A DNA stretch of 64,000 nucleotides, from contig NZ_AP022579.1 in the NCBI RefSeq assembly GCF_010731295.1, forward strand, positions 682,001 through 746,000, given 5' to 3'. A program made the translations under genes and the position numbers. Positions 55,148 through 62,534 of this stretch are shown here, piece after piece (positions within the stretch are counted from its first letter, which is position 1; each line of letters starts with the position of its first letter). A model generated the notes under the pieces. The model was not told where the DNA came from. It searched no databases and was given only the letters and a program-made list of their open reading frames with translations. Source of the stretch: Mycolicibacterium boenickei (lineage in GTDB: Bacteria; Actinomycetota; Actinomycetes; Mycobacteriales; Mycobacteriaceae).

Positions 55148-56074
55148 GTGGACGCCCTCGTCGGACTGCTCGACGGCGTACGCGCGCGGGGCGCGTTCGT
55201 GCTGCGGCTGCGCATGGATCCACCGTGGTCGCTCGCCATCCGCGACGAAGCTCCGCTGGCGCTGATCTGCCAAACCCGGGGCGAGGCCGTGATAGTCGCC
55301 GACCGCAGCGGCACCTTCCGGTTGGGCGAGGGCGACGTCGCCCTGACCCGCGGCACCGAAAACTATGTCTTCGCCGACGATCCGGCCACTGCGCCGAGCG
55401 TCATCATCAATCCCGGCCAGCAATGCACGACCCTGTCCGGTGAGGATCTGCATTTCGAGATGTCGTTGGGCCTGCGCAGTTGGGGCAACAGCGCGCGCGG
55501 GATATCGGAGTCGATCGTCTGCGCGTACGAGGGCCGCAGCGAGATCAGCGCCCGGCTACTCGAAGCGTTGCCGGCCATCCTGGTACTGCGCGCCGACGAG
55601 TGGGACACCCCGCTGATCGATCTGCTGTCGATCGAGGCCGGGCGCGACGGCCCCGGGCAGGAGGCTTACCTCGACCGCCTGCTCGACCTGCTGCTGATCG
55701 CCGTGCTGCGCACGTGGTTCGACCGGGACGGCAATGCGCCCGCCTGGTGGCAGGCCGAACAGGATCCGGTCGTCGGGCCCGCGCTCAAGCTGATCTACAA
55801 CAATCCGGCCCATCCCTGGACGGTAGCCAATCTTGCGGCAGCAGTGGGATGTTCGCGCGCGGTATTCGCCAGGCGGTTTACCGATCAGGTCGGCGAGCCA
55901 CCGATCGCGTTTCTCACCGGTTGGCGGCTGGCGCTGGCGGCCGACCTGTTGCGTGGCAGTGACACCACGATCGCCGCCGTGGCCCGGCAGGTCGGGTATT
56001 CCACCCCGTTCGCGTTGAGCAGCGCGTTCAAGCGGTCCTACGGGATCAGCCCGAATGAACATCGGGCGGGGTGA
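55148..56074 (+). CDS. AraC-family regulator with cupin sensor domain
   Basis: A 308-residue regulator: cupin_6-type N-terminus (LALICQTRGEAVIVAD, FRLGEGDVALTRG) and C-terminal double helix-turn-helix (TVANLAAAVGCSRAVFARRF, then TTIAAVARQVGYSTPFALSS). Relatives often control adjacent reductase or stress genes. GTG start 16 bases after the methyltransferase stop. Confidence 0.9.
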   Translation: MDALVGLLDGVRARGAFVLRLRMDPPWSLAIRDEAPLALICQTRGEAVIVADRSGTFRLGEGDVALTRGTENYVFADDPATAPSVIINPGQQCTTLSGEDLHFEMSLGLRSWGNSARGISESIVCAYEGRSEISARLLEALPAILVLRADEWDTPLIDLLSIEAGRDGPGQEAYLDRLLDLLLIAVLRTWFDRDGNAPAWWQAEQDPVVGPALKLIYNNPAHPWTVANLAAAVGCSRAVFARRFTDQVGEPPIAFLTGWRLALAADLLRGSDTTIAAVARQVGYSTPFALSSAFKRSYGISPNEHRAG

Positions 56075-56125
56075 TCGCGAAAGTGACGCAATGGTCGCTG
56101 TCCACGCGGCGCAACGACCGTGGTG

Positions 56126-57301
56126 TCACTCTCGTGATGCCGACGCCGACGGCGCTGGCGGCGCACCTGCGGCCCGGCGCGCCGCCAGCGCGCCGGCAAT
56201 CGACGTGGTGGCGATGGTCAGCAGCGCTCCGAGCATCAGGGCCGCGGGCTCGCCCGGCGCCAACAAGTGCTGCTCGGTGCCCAGCGTGGCGGCCGCGACC
56301 GGGACCCCGAGCTGGGCGGCGGAGAACACCGCCAGCGTCATCGGCTGGCCGAACAACCCGCCCGCGCTGTGCGCGAGTACCGCACCGAGACCCAAAGCCA
56401 CACCGAGCGCGATGAATTCGGGGTGGTCGCCGAGTTCACGCACCTGCAGTGAGGCGCCGAGCCAGACGAAGAACAACGGGCCGAAGAACCCGTCGGTGAT
56501 GCCGAACAGCTGCCGGGCCAGCCGGCGGGGCTCCCCGATCGCCGACACCACCAGCCCCAGCGCGAAACCCGCCAGCATGATCGAGACGTGGGTGGCCAGC
56601 GCGACCGCCGACAGCCCGAACAGGAAGATCAGGCTGAACCGGAGCTCGAGCGCGAACTTGTGCTTCTCCAAGTAGTGATGCAGGCGCCTGCGCAGTCCCC
56701 GCGCATAGGCCGCCCGCAACACGAGGAACAGCACGCCCGCGCACCCGGCGATTGCCAGTGCCCCGAGCGCCGCGCGCGGTGCCCTCTGGAGGTCGATCAC
56801 CAACGGCAGCAACACGATCGATGCGGCATCGGCGATCGCGATCTGCGCCGTCACGGACAGCACAGGTGGTCCTTGCAGGCGCAGGCCGTCGATCACCGGC
56901 AGCGCCAGTGCGGCTGACGATGAGGCCATCACTACGGCATACAGTGCCGCGTGCCCGGTACCGAAGGCACGGGCGATCACCACCCCGAGTACCGCGGCCA
57001 CCGCGCCGACGAACACCGCCCGCAGCAGCGCCCTCGGAATCGCGCTGCGCAGCGTGGTGTCGCGCACCGGCACATGGGTGCCGACGACGAACATCACCAG
57101 GGCGAAGCCGATGTTGGCCAGCAGGGTGAAGGTAGGGTCGGTGTGATCGACGATGCCGAATCCGGTTCTGCCGAGGACTATCCCGGCGATGAGCTCGCCG
57201 ATCACCACCGGGACACGCAGCCGCGGCACCGCGGCCAGGGCCGGTCCGGCCAGGCCGACGACCGCGACCAACGCCAACGTGTCGAACCCGAACCCGGCCA
57301 C
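56126..57301 (-). CDS. Kef/CPA2-type cation:proton antiporter
   Basis: A 391-residue membrane exchanger with about 12 helices. The core motifs are GELIAGIVLGRTGFGIVDH, AIADAASIVLLPLVIDL (discontinuous helix Asp) and GFFGPLFFVWLGASL. No C-terminal RCK domain. It converges with the AraC gene. The left end of E2 starts only 20 bases upstream of its GTG start, so its original promoter region has probably been displaced. Confidence 0.88.
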   Translation of the reverse strand: MAGFGFDTLALVAVVGLAGPALAAVPRLRVPVVIGELIAGIVLGRTGFGIVDHTDPTFTLLANIGFALVMFVVGTHVPVRDTTLRSAIPRALLRAVFVGAVAAVLGVVIARAFGTGHAALYAVVMASSSAALALPVIDGLRLQGPPVLSVTAQIAIADAASIVLLPLVIDLQRAPRAALGALAIAGCAGVLFLVLRAAYARGLRRRLHHYLEKHKFALELRFSLIFLFGLSAVALATHVSIMLAGFALGLVVSAIGEPRRLARQLFGITDGFFGPLFFVWLGASLQVRELGDHPEFIALGVALGLGAVLAHSAGGLFGQPMTLAVFSAAQLGVPVAAATLGTEQHLLAPGEPAALMLGALLTIATTSIAGALAARRAAGAPPAPSASASRE

Positions 57302-57320
57302 CGGCTCACATTAGGCGCTG

Positions 57321-57340
57321 ATCCAGTTCCCGTGGAACCC
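57321..57340. repeat. Left att core of E2
   Basis: ATCCAGTTCCCGTGGAACCC, identical to 59161-59180. The neighbouring TAGGC (57312-57316 and 59152-59156) also matches. The core contains GTTCC-CGT-GGAAC, an inverted repeat suited to integrase core binding. Confidence 0.9.
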
Positions 57341-57442
57341 AATCCAGGCAGTTTGGCAACGTTGATAGCGATAGATCACGCTGGCAGCGGCTGGTCAACA
57401 GCGTTGGTTACGTTTGCGGCAAACGGTGGTTTGTGATGGTCC

Positions 57443-57460
57443 TGCGGACGCGCTGCGGAC
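57443..57460 (+). repeat. Candidate integrase arm-type site, E2 left arm
   Basis: TGCGGAC at 57443-57449 and 57454-57460, 11-bp pitch, about 100 bases from the left core. The plus-strand frame here also reads PADALRTGLPT-stop, like an integrase C-terminus, either convergent or a relic. Confidence 0.65.
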
Positions 57461-57478
57461 TGGACTACCGACCTAGCG

Positions 57479-57934
57479 TCAGGCTGGTGGATGAACTCCT
57501 TGGCGAACATCTACATAGATTCGGATCAGCTCCGGCAACCTGAACCGACCCGTCTTGTTGTCCGCGACCGTTACCACCAGTTGCCCATGTGGAGCGTGCG
57601 TGACCGGATCAAGGCTCGCGGCCTGAACCACGCTGCGGTAACTGCCGTCCAACTCGCCGTCCCGGTTCTGCACGATGTAATCCACCTGGTCGCCGTCAAG
57701 GCTCTGCCACCAATGGTCAAGCTGCGCTCGAACGGCGAGGAGAGTTTGCACCGCGGTGGCAGACAACTCAACCGAACCGCCGCCATCGTTCGACAACCAC
57801 TGGGTCATGAATGCCTCCTGCTGCAGGAACAACCGCTTCGCGAGATCGCCGGTCAATCGCTGGCGCGGGTCGCGCAGCAGGCTGATTCGGTCGGCAGGAG
57901 GAAGGCTGTAGAACCATGTGAGGTCGGTCGTCAT
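57479..57934 (-). CDS. E2 cargo gene A, unknown function (151 aa)
   Basis: A soluble protein starting MTTDLTWFYSLPPADRISLL at ATG 57934. The middle is helical and Trp-rich (AVRAQLDHWWQSLDGDQVDY) and the end beta-like (GQLVVTVADNKTGRFRLPEL). No catalytic motif or known family is visible to me. Longer readings overlap the divergent gene B region and are less likely. Being one of only two genes in an otherwise stripped element suggests that it is selected cargo, possibly paired with gene B. Confidence 0.7.
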   Translation of the reverse strand: MTTDLTWFYSLPPADRISLLRDPRQRLTGDLAKRLFLQQEAFMTQWLSNDGGGSVELSATAVQTLLAVRAQLDHWWQSLDGDQVDYIVQNRDGELDGSYRSVVQAASLDPVTHAPHGQLVVTVADNKTGRFRLPELIRIYVDVRQGVHPPA

Positions 57935-58061
57935 GGGCCAGAACGGTACGCCTGACAACGACGCACCCGGGCTTGCGGACTGCAATAGCGAATTCGTGAG
58001 TCTTTGTCGCACCGGTTCTCTACACTCGTCGTGTTTTGACGCCGCAGACAATTTTGGGGGG

Positions 58062-58811
58062 ATGACCAGCATGCCGTTTGAGTTTCCGACACCACCGCCC
58101 TGGATCGCGGATCTCCCGAAGGACGACCGGGGGTTTCACGTTCCCGCAGAGGCGGGATGGGAATCCGGGAAGCCAATCTTCAGCAAGTTCTCCGTCGAGC
58201 GAACCATCACCCTCGTGGCACGCCGATCCTGCGCCGTGTGTGGCTACGAAATGCCAGTCGGCAGCCTCGTCTATCGCGGATTCGCCCTCTCCGATGCCAT
58301 CCACATGCGTCTGTACGAACGCGAGGCATCTCACGACAACGCAGGACCACTGCACAAGTCGTGCATGCTCTACTCGGCCATCGTGTGCCCCTACCTACGG
58401 ACCAACGGGCGCCTCGGAAAAGACAGTGTCATCAATCCCGGCGCAGAACGCGGGAAGCGAGCCGCCGTGATGGGATTCCGGGACCTCGGACTGCTGATCC
58501 CCGCGGGATCGGGTCAAGTTCTGTCATCACCCGGCCAACAACGACTCCCGCTGGTCGCCTACCTGGAACTAGCCGATGACATCCCTTACCGCGAAGGCGC
58601 CGAACTGATGGATCGCTACCTGGCAGCAGTCGAAGCCGACGCCGAGATTATCGACATGTCGAAGCCTCGGCTCTTCTGGACGGACTCGAAGCAGGAAATG
58701 GGTGCCCTCAAAACCATCCTGCGCGAAGAGTCTCGCCGAATCATGAATGGAAAGCCCGGGCGCCCCGTCATGATGCAAGGCGTCGGCGGTTTCGTCACCT
58801 ACGCCGTCTAA
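58062..58811 (+). CDS. E2 cargo gene B, Cys/His metal-site protein of unknown function (249 aa)
   Basis: A soluble protein starting MTSMPFEFPTPPPWIADLPK. A probable zinc site is made of ARRSCAVCGYEMPVG (CxxC, about residue 62) and PLHKSCMLYSAIVCPYL (HxxxC...C, about 110). The C-terminal half is helical (MDRYLAAVEADAEIIDMSKP). A run of six G directly precedes the first ATG; the second ATG at 58071 has better spacing and may be the real start. TACACT at 58021-58026 is a possible -10. No family recognised. Confidence 0.75.
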   Translation: MTSMPFEFPTPPPWIADLPKDDRGFHVPAEAGWESGKPIFSKFSVERTITLVARRSCAVCGYEMPVGSLVYRGFALSDAIHMRLYEREASHDNAGPLHKSCMLYSAIVCPYLRTNGRLGKDSVINPGAERGKRAAVMGFRDLGLLIPAGSGQVLSSPGQQRLPLVAYLELADDIPYREGAELMDRYLAAVEADAEIIDMSKPRLFWTDSKQEMGALKTILREESRRIMNGKPGRPVMMQGVGGFVTYAV

Positions 58812-59154
58812 CGCGACAAACCATTACTGCGCCGCCGATGCGCCCGGTAGGACTTCATGCGGTAGGCATCTGAGCACCAACGGCGTCGCCTGCCCGAGAT
58901 CGTTTCAGGCACTCTCTCGCCGCACCAACCGCACGGCACCAAAGCTGGCCTTCTAATGCCCCACAAGGGATTACTCCTCCAAACCGCGCGTGCGGTTCGA
59001 AACCTGGGAACCCGTACACAGATACGTTCCTACGGGTGGCCGGAAGCGATGCCAGACCCGGGCATGGGGCTCTGCCGGCGAACTCCTAGCCGAGGCTCTC
59101 AATCCTCCTGCGGACGCACTGCGGACGGCGGCCCCAAAAACCGCCTCTGACTAG
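58812..59154 (+). pseudogene. Right end of E2 with integrase C-terminal remnant
   Basis: About 340 bases without an intact gene. From about 59062 to the TAG at 59152-59154 the plus strand reads RAWGSAGELLAEAL, NPPADALRTAAPKTASD, stop. This aligns with the E1 integrase end (VEALAKTTADALRTE). The 1.1 kb that should code for the rest is missing. Upstream of it I see only short open frames. Confidence 0.6.
59109..59126 (+). repeat. Candidate integrase arm-type site, E2 right arm
   Basis: TGCGGAC at 59109-59115 and 59120-59126, 11-bp pitch, inside the integrase remnant and 34 bases from the right core. Confidence 0.65.
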
Positions 59155-60461
59155 GCCCCTATCCAGTTCCCGTGGAACCCGTACGGCACGCGTTGCGGCA
59201 GCTTGATGGTCGCGACGGGCTTCCCGCCGAAGTCCGACGCATCCAGGATCACGAGGTCGCTGCCGTCCCGCTCGGGGTTGTAGACGTAGCCGAGGTACCA
59301 CCCGTTGCTCTCGTCGGCCGGGCCCTCGCCGGGCACGAACACCGCCTCCCCCGGTCCGCCCGACCCGAGCTCGTGGCGGACACCGGAACCCGTACTCAGG
59401 TCGTGGCGGATCCAGGCGTTGTCCGCGACGGACACCGAGTACCGGGCCGGCAAGCCGGCGAGCCGATCGTCGATGCGGGGGAACTCCACCCCGAGATCGT
59501 CGAGCTGACGTTCGCGGACGGTTCCGGCGGCCAGGTCGATCCGCCACTCCCACAACACGCCTTCGACATCGAAACCACCGTTGTCGCGCCACAGCTCGGG
59601 GTAGCGAACTGCCTGCAGCACAATCGAATTGCCGTCATCGTGGGCGTTCGCCACGTGGAACACGTAGCACGGGTCGATGTCGAACCAGCGGACCGGGGCG
59701 GACGGATCGTCACGGCGCATGACCCCGAACCGGGCGCCGTAGTCGTCGCTCCACCGGTAGGGCATGTCGCCTTCGCCCTTGAGTGCGATGTCGAGGTCGA
59801 ACACCACGGGCAAGTCCATGAAGATCACATGGTCCGCGGTCATCGCGAAGTCGTGCATCATGGTGTGCGCCTTGACATCCACCGGCTGGTTGATGCTCAG
59901 CTCACCGGCAGCGTCGGCGCGGTGGTAGGTGACGTAGGGCTCGAAGATGCTGCCGTAGCCGAAGAAGTGCAGCTCGCCGGTCGTCGGGCAGATCTTCGGA
60001 TGCGCGGTCATCGAGTCGATCAGCTTGCCGCCGAAGTCGTAGGCGCCAACGGTTTCCAGGTCGTTGGTGATCTCGTAGGGCAGTGAGGACTCCACCAGCG
60101 CCAGGGTCCGGCCCGCGTGGTTGACCACGTGGGTGTTGGCCACCGCGGACCGCAGGTTGCGCGTGCCGTCCTTGTTGTACAGCGGAAAGTCCTTGATGAA
60201 GCTGTCGGTTCGCACCCAGCGGTTGCGGTACCACTTCACGGCGCCGCTCTCGATGCGGATGCCGTGGATCATCCCGTCGCCGGTGAACCAGTGCTCGGTC
60301 GCCTGGCGTGGGTTCGGGCCGTTGCGCAGGTACCAACCGTCGAGTTCGGCGGGGATGGCGCCGTCGACGGGCAGGTCGTATTCGGTGAGTTCGTCGGCAA
60401 CGGGGGCGTAGTTGCCGCGCCGGAAGAAGTCGGTTTCGCCGATGGGCAGGGCTGAAGTCAT
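59151..60461 (-). CDS. Carotenoid cleavage oxygenase family protein
   Basis: A 436-residue non-haem iron dioxygenase of the RPE65/CCO family. Iron-binding His are expected in DSMTAHPKICP, HTMMHDFAMTADHVIF, CYVFHVANAHDD and, at the very end, VPYGFHGNWIGA. Substrates are carotenoids, apocarotenoids or stilbenes. ATG at 60461. The last four residues after the att core come from E2, which therefore kept the final iron-ligand His (GFHGNW lies in the core) and the gene probably remains functional. Divergent from a PadR regulator. Confidence 0.92.
   Translation of the reverse strand: MTSALPIGETDFFRRGNYAPVADELTEYDLPVDGAIPAELDGWYLRNGPNPRQATEHWFTGDGMIHGIRIESGAVKWYRNRWVRTDSFIKDFPLYNKDGTRNLRSAVANTHVVNHAGRTLALVESSLPYEITNDLETVGAYDFGGKLIDSMTAHPKICPTTGELHFFGYGSIFEPYVTYHRADAAGELSINQPVDVKAHTMMHDFAMTADHVIFMDLPVVFDLDIALKGEGDMPYRWSDDYGARFGVMRRDDPSAPVRWFDIDPCYVFHVANAHDDGNSIVLQAVRYPELWRDNGGFDVEGVLWEWRIDLAAGTVRERQLDDLGVEFPRIDDRLAGLPARYSVSVADNAWIRHDLSTGSGVRHELGSGGPGEAVFVPGEGPADESNGWYLGYVYNPERDGSDLVILDASDFGGKPVATIKLPQRVPYGFHGNWIGA
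59161..59180. repeat. Right att core of E2, within the carotenoid oxygenase 3' end
   Basis: Same 20 bases as 57321-57340. On the minus strand it encodes the GFHGNW residues near the end of the oxygenase. Confidence 0.9.
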
Positions 60462-60486
60462 GCACCCAACGGTGACATTCCACAAC

Positions 60487-60496
60487 TGACATGTCA
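60487..60496. promoter_or_regulatory. Palindromic operator candidate between oxygenase and PadR genes
   Basis: TGACATGTCA, a perfect 10-bp palindrome in the 58-base divergent gap; on the minus strand it overlaps a TTGACA-like -35. Suits autorepression by the PadR protein together with oxygenase control. Confidence 0.5.
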
Positions 60497-60519
60497 ATAG
60501 TGGACGGTAGACTCCGGGC

Positions 60520-61038
60520 ATGAGTTTGCGAATGGCGGCACTCGGCCTGCTGGCCCAGCACCCCGGTAGCGGTTACGACCTGCTCAAACGGTTCGAGAAA
60601 TCGATGGCCAATGTCTGGCCCGCAACCCAGAGCCAGCTGTACGGCGAGCTCAACAAGCTCGCCCACACCGGCCTGATCGAGGTGTCGGCAATCGGCCCGC
60701 GCGGTCGCAAGGAGTACCGCATCACTCCCGCCGGCCGCACCGAACTGAATCGCTGGATCACCAATCCCGCCGACGATCCGCCCGAGCGCAGCGCCGGGCT
60801 GTTGCGGGTGTTCCTACTCGGCGAATTACCCCGCGACCAGGCCCTCGACCACCTGGCGGCACTCGCTTCCCACGCCGACGCCGAGGTCGAACGACTCAGA
60901 GGACTGGAGGCATCCATCCCCTGGTCCGACTCGGACGAGGACCTCTACGGGCACGCGGCCCTCGAATACGGCCTGCGCTTTAACGCCATGCAGGCGCAGT
61001 GGGCACGTTGGCTCACGGAGACTATCGACAACCGATAG
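60520..61038 (+). CDS. PadR-family regulator with Vir C-terminal domain
   Basis: A 172-residue PadR: MAALGLLAQHPGSGYDLLKR begins the winged helix, ATQSQLYGELNKLAHTGLIE the recognition part and RGRKEYRITPAGRTELNRWI the wing. The C-terminal helical domain (QALDHLAALASHADAEVERL) mediates dimerisation. Divergent from the oxygenase gene, its probable target. Confidence 0.9.
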   Translation: MSLRMAALGLLAQHPGSGYDLLKRFEKSMANVWPATQSQLYGELNKLAHTGLIEVSAIGPRGRKEYRITPAGRTELNRWITNPADDPPERSAGLLRVFLLGELPRDQALDHLAALASHADAEVERLRGLEASIPWSDSDEDLYGHAALEYGLRFNAMQAQWARWLTETIDNR

Positions 61039-61042
61039 ATTC

Positions 61043-61052
61043 CGATATATCG
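61043..61052. promoter_or_regulatory. Palindromic operator candidate upstream of the second PadR gene
   Basis: CGATATATCG, a perfect palindrome inside TCCGATATATCGTTGACGC, 57 bases before the ATG. The A+T-rich centre is typical for PadR/LmrR binding sites and may overlap the promoter. Confidence 0.5.
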
Positions 61053-61108
61053 TTGACGCATCGGAAGCGCGAACAGCGCTCCTCCACGACAACGAAGGAA
61101 TCACTCCA

Positions 61109-61831
61109 ATGACTCACCCATTCAATTCACCAGGCGGCTTCGGATTCGTGCCTTTCGGCCGGGAAGAAGCTCGCACCATGTTCCGTCAGGCCCGTCAAGG
61201 GCGCCGTGACCTGCGTGAGCAGCTTCGCGCCCAAGTCGAGGCAGCCCGCGAACAGGGCGTCGACCCCACTTGCCAGACCGGATTCGGCTTCGACCCGCGC
61301 GGCGGACGAGGCTTCGGCTTCGGCTTCGGGCCGGGAGGGCTCGGCGGCCCCATGGGCGGACCGTTCGGCGGACACCGTGGCCGCGGCGGGCGACGCGGAC
61401 GACGCGGCGATGTCCGCGCCGCCATCCTGACCCTGCTGGCCGAACGGCCCATGCACGGCTACGAGATGACGCAGGAGATCGCGTCCCGCAGCAACAACCT
61501 GTGGAAGCCCAGCCCCGGCTCGGTGTATCCGACGCTGCAACTGCTGGTCGACGAGGGACTGATCGTCCCGACCGAATCCGAGGGCAGCAAGAAGACCTTC
61601 GAGCTGACCGAAGAGGGCAGGCAGGCCGCGGCCGAGATCCAGACCCCGCCGTGGGCACAGATCGCCGAAGATGCCGATCCCGCTGCGCTCAACCTGCATT
61701 CCGCCGTCAGCCAGTTGATGGTTGCGGTCACCCAGTCGTCCTATGCCGCAGGCGAGGACCAGCAGCAACGCATCCTCGACGTGGTCAACAACGCCCGCCG
61801 CGAGATCTACCAGATCCTCGGCGAGGAGTAG
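61109..61831 (+). CDS. PadR-family regulator with Gly/Arg-rich N-terminal extension
   Basis: A 240-residue protein. Residues 1-100 are unusual: an acidic/basic helix (QGRRDLREQLRAQVEAAREQ) and a Gly/Phe/Arg-rich run (GRGFGFGFGPGGLGGPMGG, then [11 protein letters not shown]). The PadR winged helix follows (AILTLLAERPMHGYEMTQEI, PGSVYPTLQLLVDEGLI). The Gly/Arg stretch may bind nucleic acid or be disordered. Good RBS AAGGAA. Confidence 0.9.
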   Translation: MTHPFNSPGGFGFVPFGREEARTMFRQARQGRRDLREQLRAQVEAAREQGVDPTCQTGFGFDPRGGRGFGFGFGPGGLGGPMGGPFGGHRGRGGRRGRRGDVRAAILTLLAERPMHGYEMTQEIASRSNNLWKPSPGSVYPTLQLLVDEGLIVPTESEGSKKTFELTEEGRQAAAEIQTPPWAQIAEDADPAALNLHSAVSQLMVAVTQSSYAAGEDQQQRILDVVNNARREIYQILGEE

Positions 61832-61850
61832 CAGCCCGTAGGCTGCCCTC

Positions 61851-62534
61851 GTGAGCAGCCTCGTCACAACCATCGCGCCGGCCGTCGTCGCAGTCCTGAC
61901 CGCGGCCGGCGCGGTCATCGGACTCGAATTCCGCGACGTCGACGCTTACGAGCGCCGGCGCGGCATCTGGCAGTGGCTTCTGGTCCTGCTCGCCGCCGCC
62001 GCGACGTTGGGCGCCATCGGCTCGGCATCCGGCGTCGGAAGCCTGCTGGAGGCCACCGTGATGGCGGTGGTCGGCGTGGCCGCCGTGGTCATCGCCCATG
62101 TGATGTGGCGCCGACGTGTCCCCGACGCCGAACCCCGGATCCAGGCCATCGCGACGGCCTCGGCCGCGTGCGCCGTACTGCTGATCGCCGGTATGACCAC
62201 GCTGACCTACACCGGCAACAAGGGCTGCCGTCAGGTCGATCCGCTGGTGCAGTCCAGTCTCGACAGCTGGGGCGCACTCATGCCGACGATGCAGGGAAAC
62301 CAGGGACCGACCGTGGGCGATTTCACGGACTGGGCCAAGATCATTCGCGAGCAGGCCGACCAGGTGACCGACGGTGAGGTCGGGCAGCACGCGCACCGCA
62401 TGGGTGAGCTGGCCGGACAGATCGCCGAGTCCGTCAGGAACAACGACAAGGCCCAGCACGCCCTGCTCGGCAAGCAGTACGAAGACGAACTGCGGCCGAT
62501 CCTGGTGAAGTGCCAGATCCAGGTGAAGCGCTAG
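61851..62534 (+). CDS. Membrane protein of unknown function (227 aa)
   Basis: Four membrane helices in the first 125 residues ([73 protein letters not shown]) and an outside or cytoplasmic helical domain with two Cys ([14 protein letters not shown]). GTG at 61851. No family recognised. Converges with glpK, overlapping by four bases. Confidence 0.75.
   Translation: MSSLVTTIAPAVVAVLTAAGAVIGLEFRDVDAYERRRGIWQWLLVLLAAAATLGAIGSASGVGSLLEATVMAVVGVAAVVIAHVMWRRRVPDAEPRIQAIATASAACAVLLIAGMTTLTYTGNKGCRQVDPLVQSSLDSWGALMPTMQGNQGPTVGDFTDWAKIIREQADQVTDGEVGQHAHRMGELAGQIAESVRNNDKAQHALLGKQYEDELRPILVKCQIQVKR

Larger units (their letters stand above)
57321..59180. mobile_element. Mini integrative element E2, integrase-deleted, in the carotenoid oxygenase 3' end
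   Basis: 1.86 kb between perfect 20-bp repeats. The right copy forms the current 3' end of the carotenoid oxygenase gene; the left copy, with following TCAGCGCCTAA on the minus strand, is the displaced original end, coding GNWISA-stop versus GNWIGA-stop. Contents: two divergent genes of unknown function, paired TGCGGAC sites near both ends, and the last codons of an integrase gene reading toward the right end. No recombinase gene is complete, so movement would need an integrase in trans. Confidence 0.82.

Noticed and set aside
57974..57980. Additional TGCGGAC inside E2
   Set aside because: Single heptamer without the 11-bp partner; expected by chance in GC-rich DNA.
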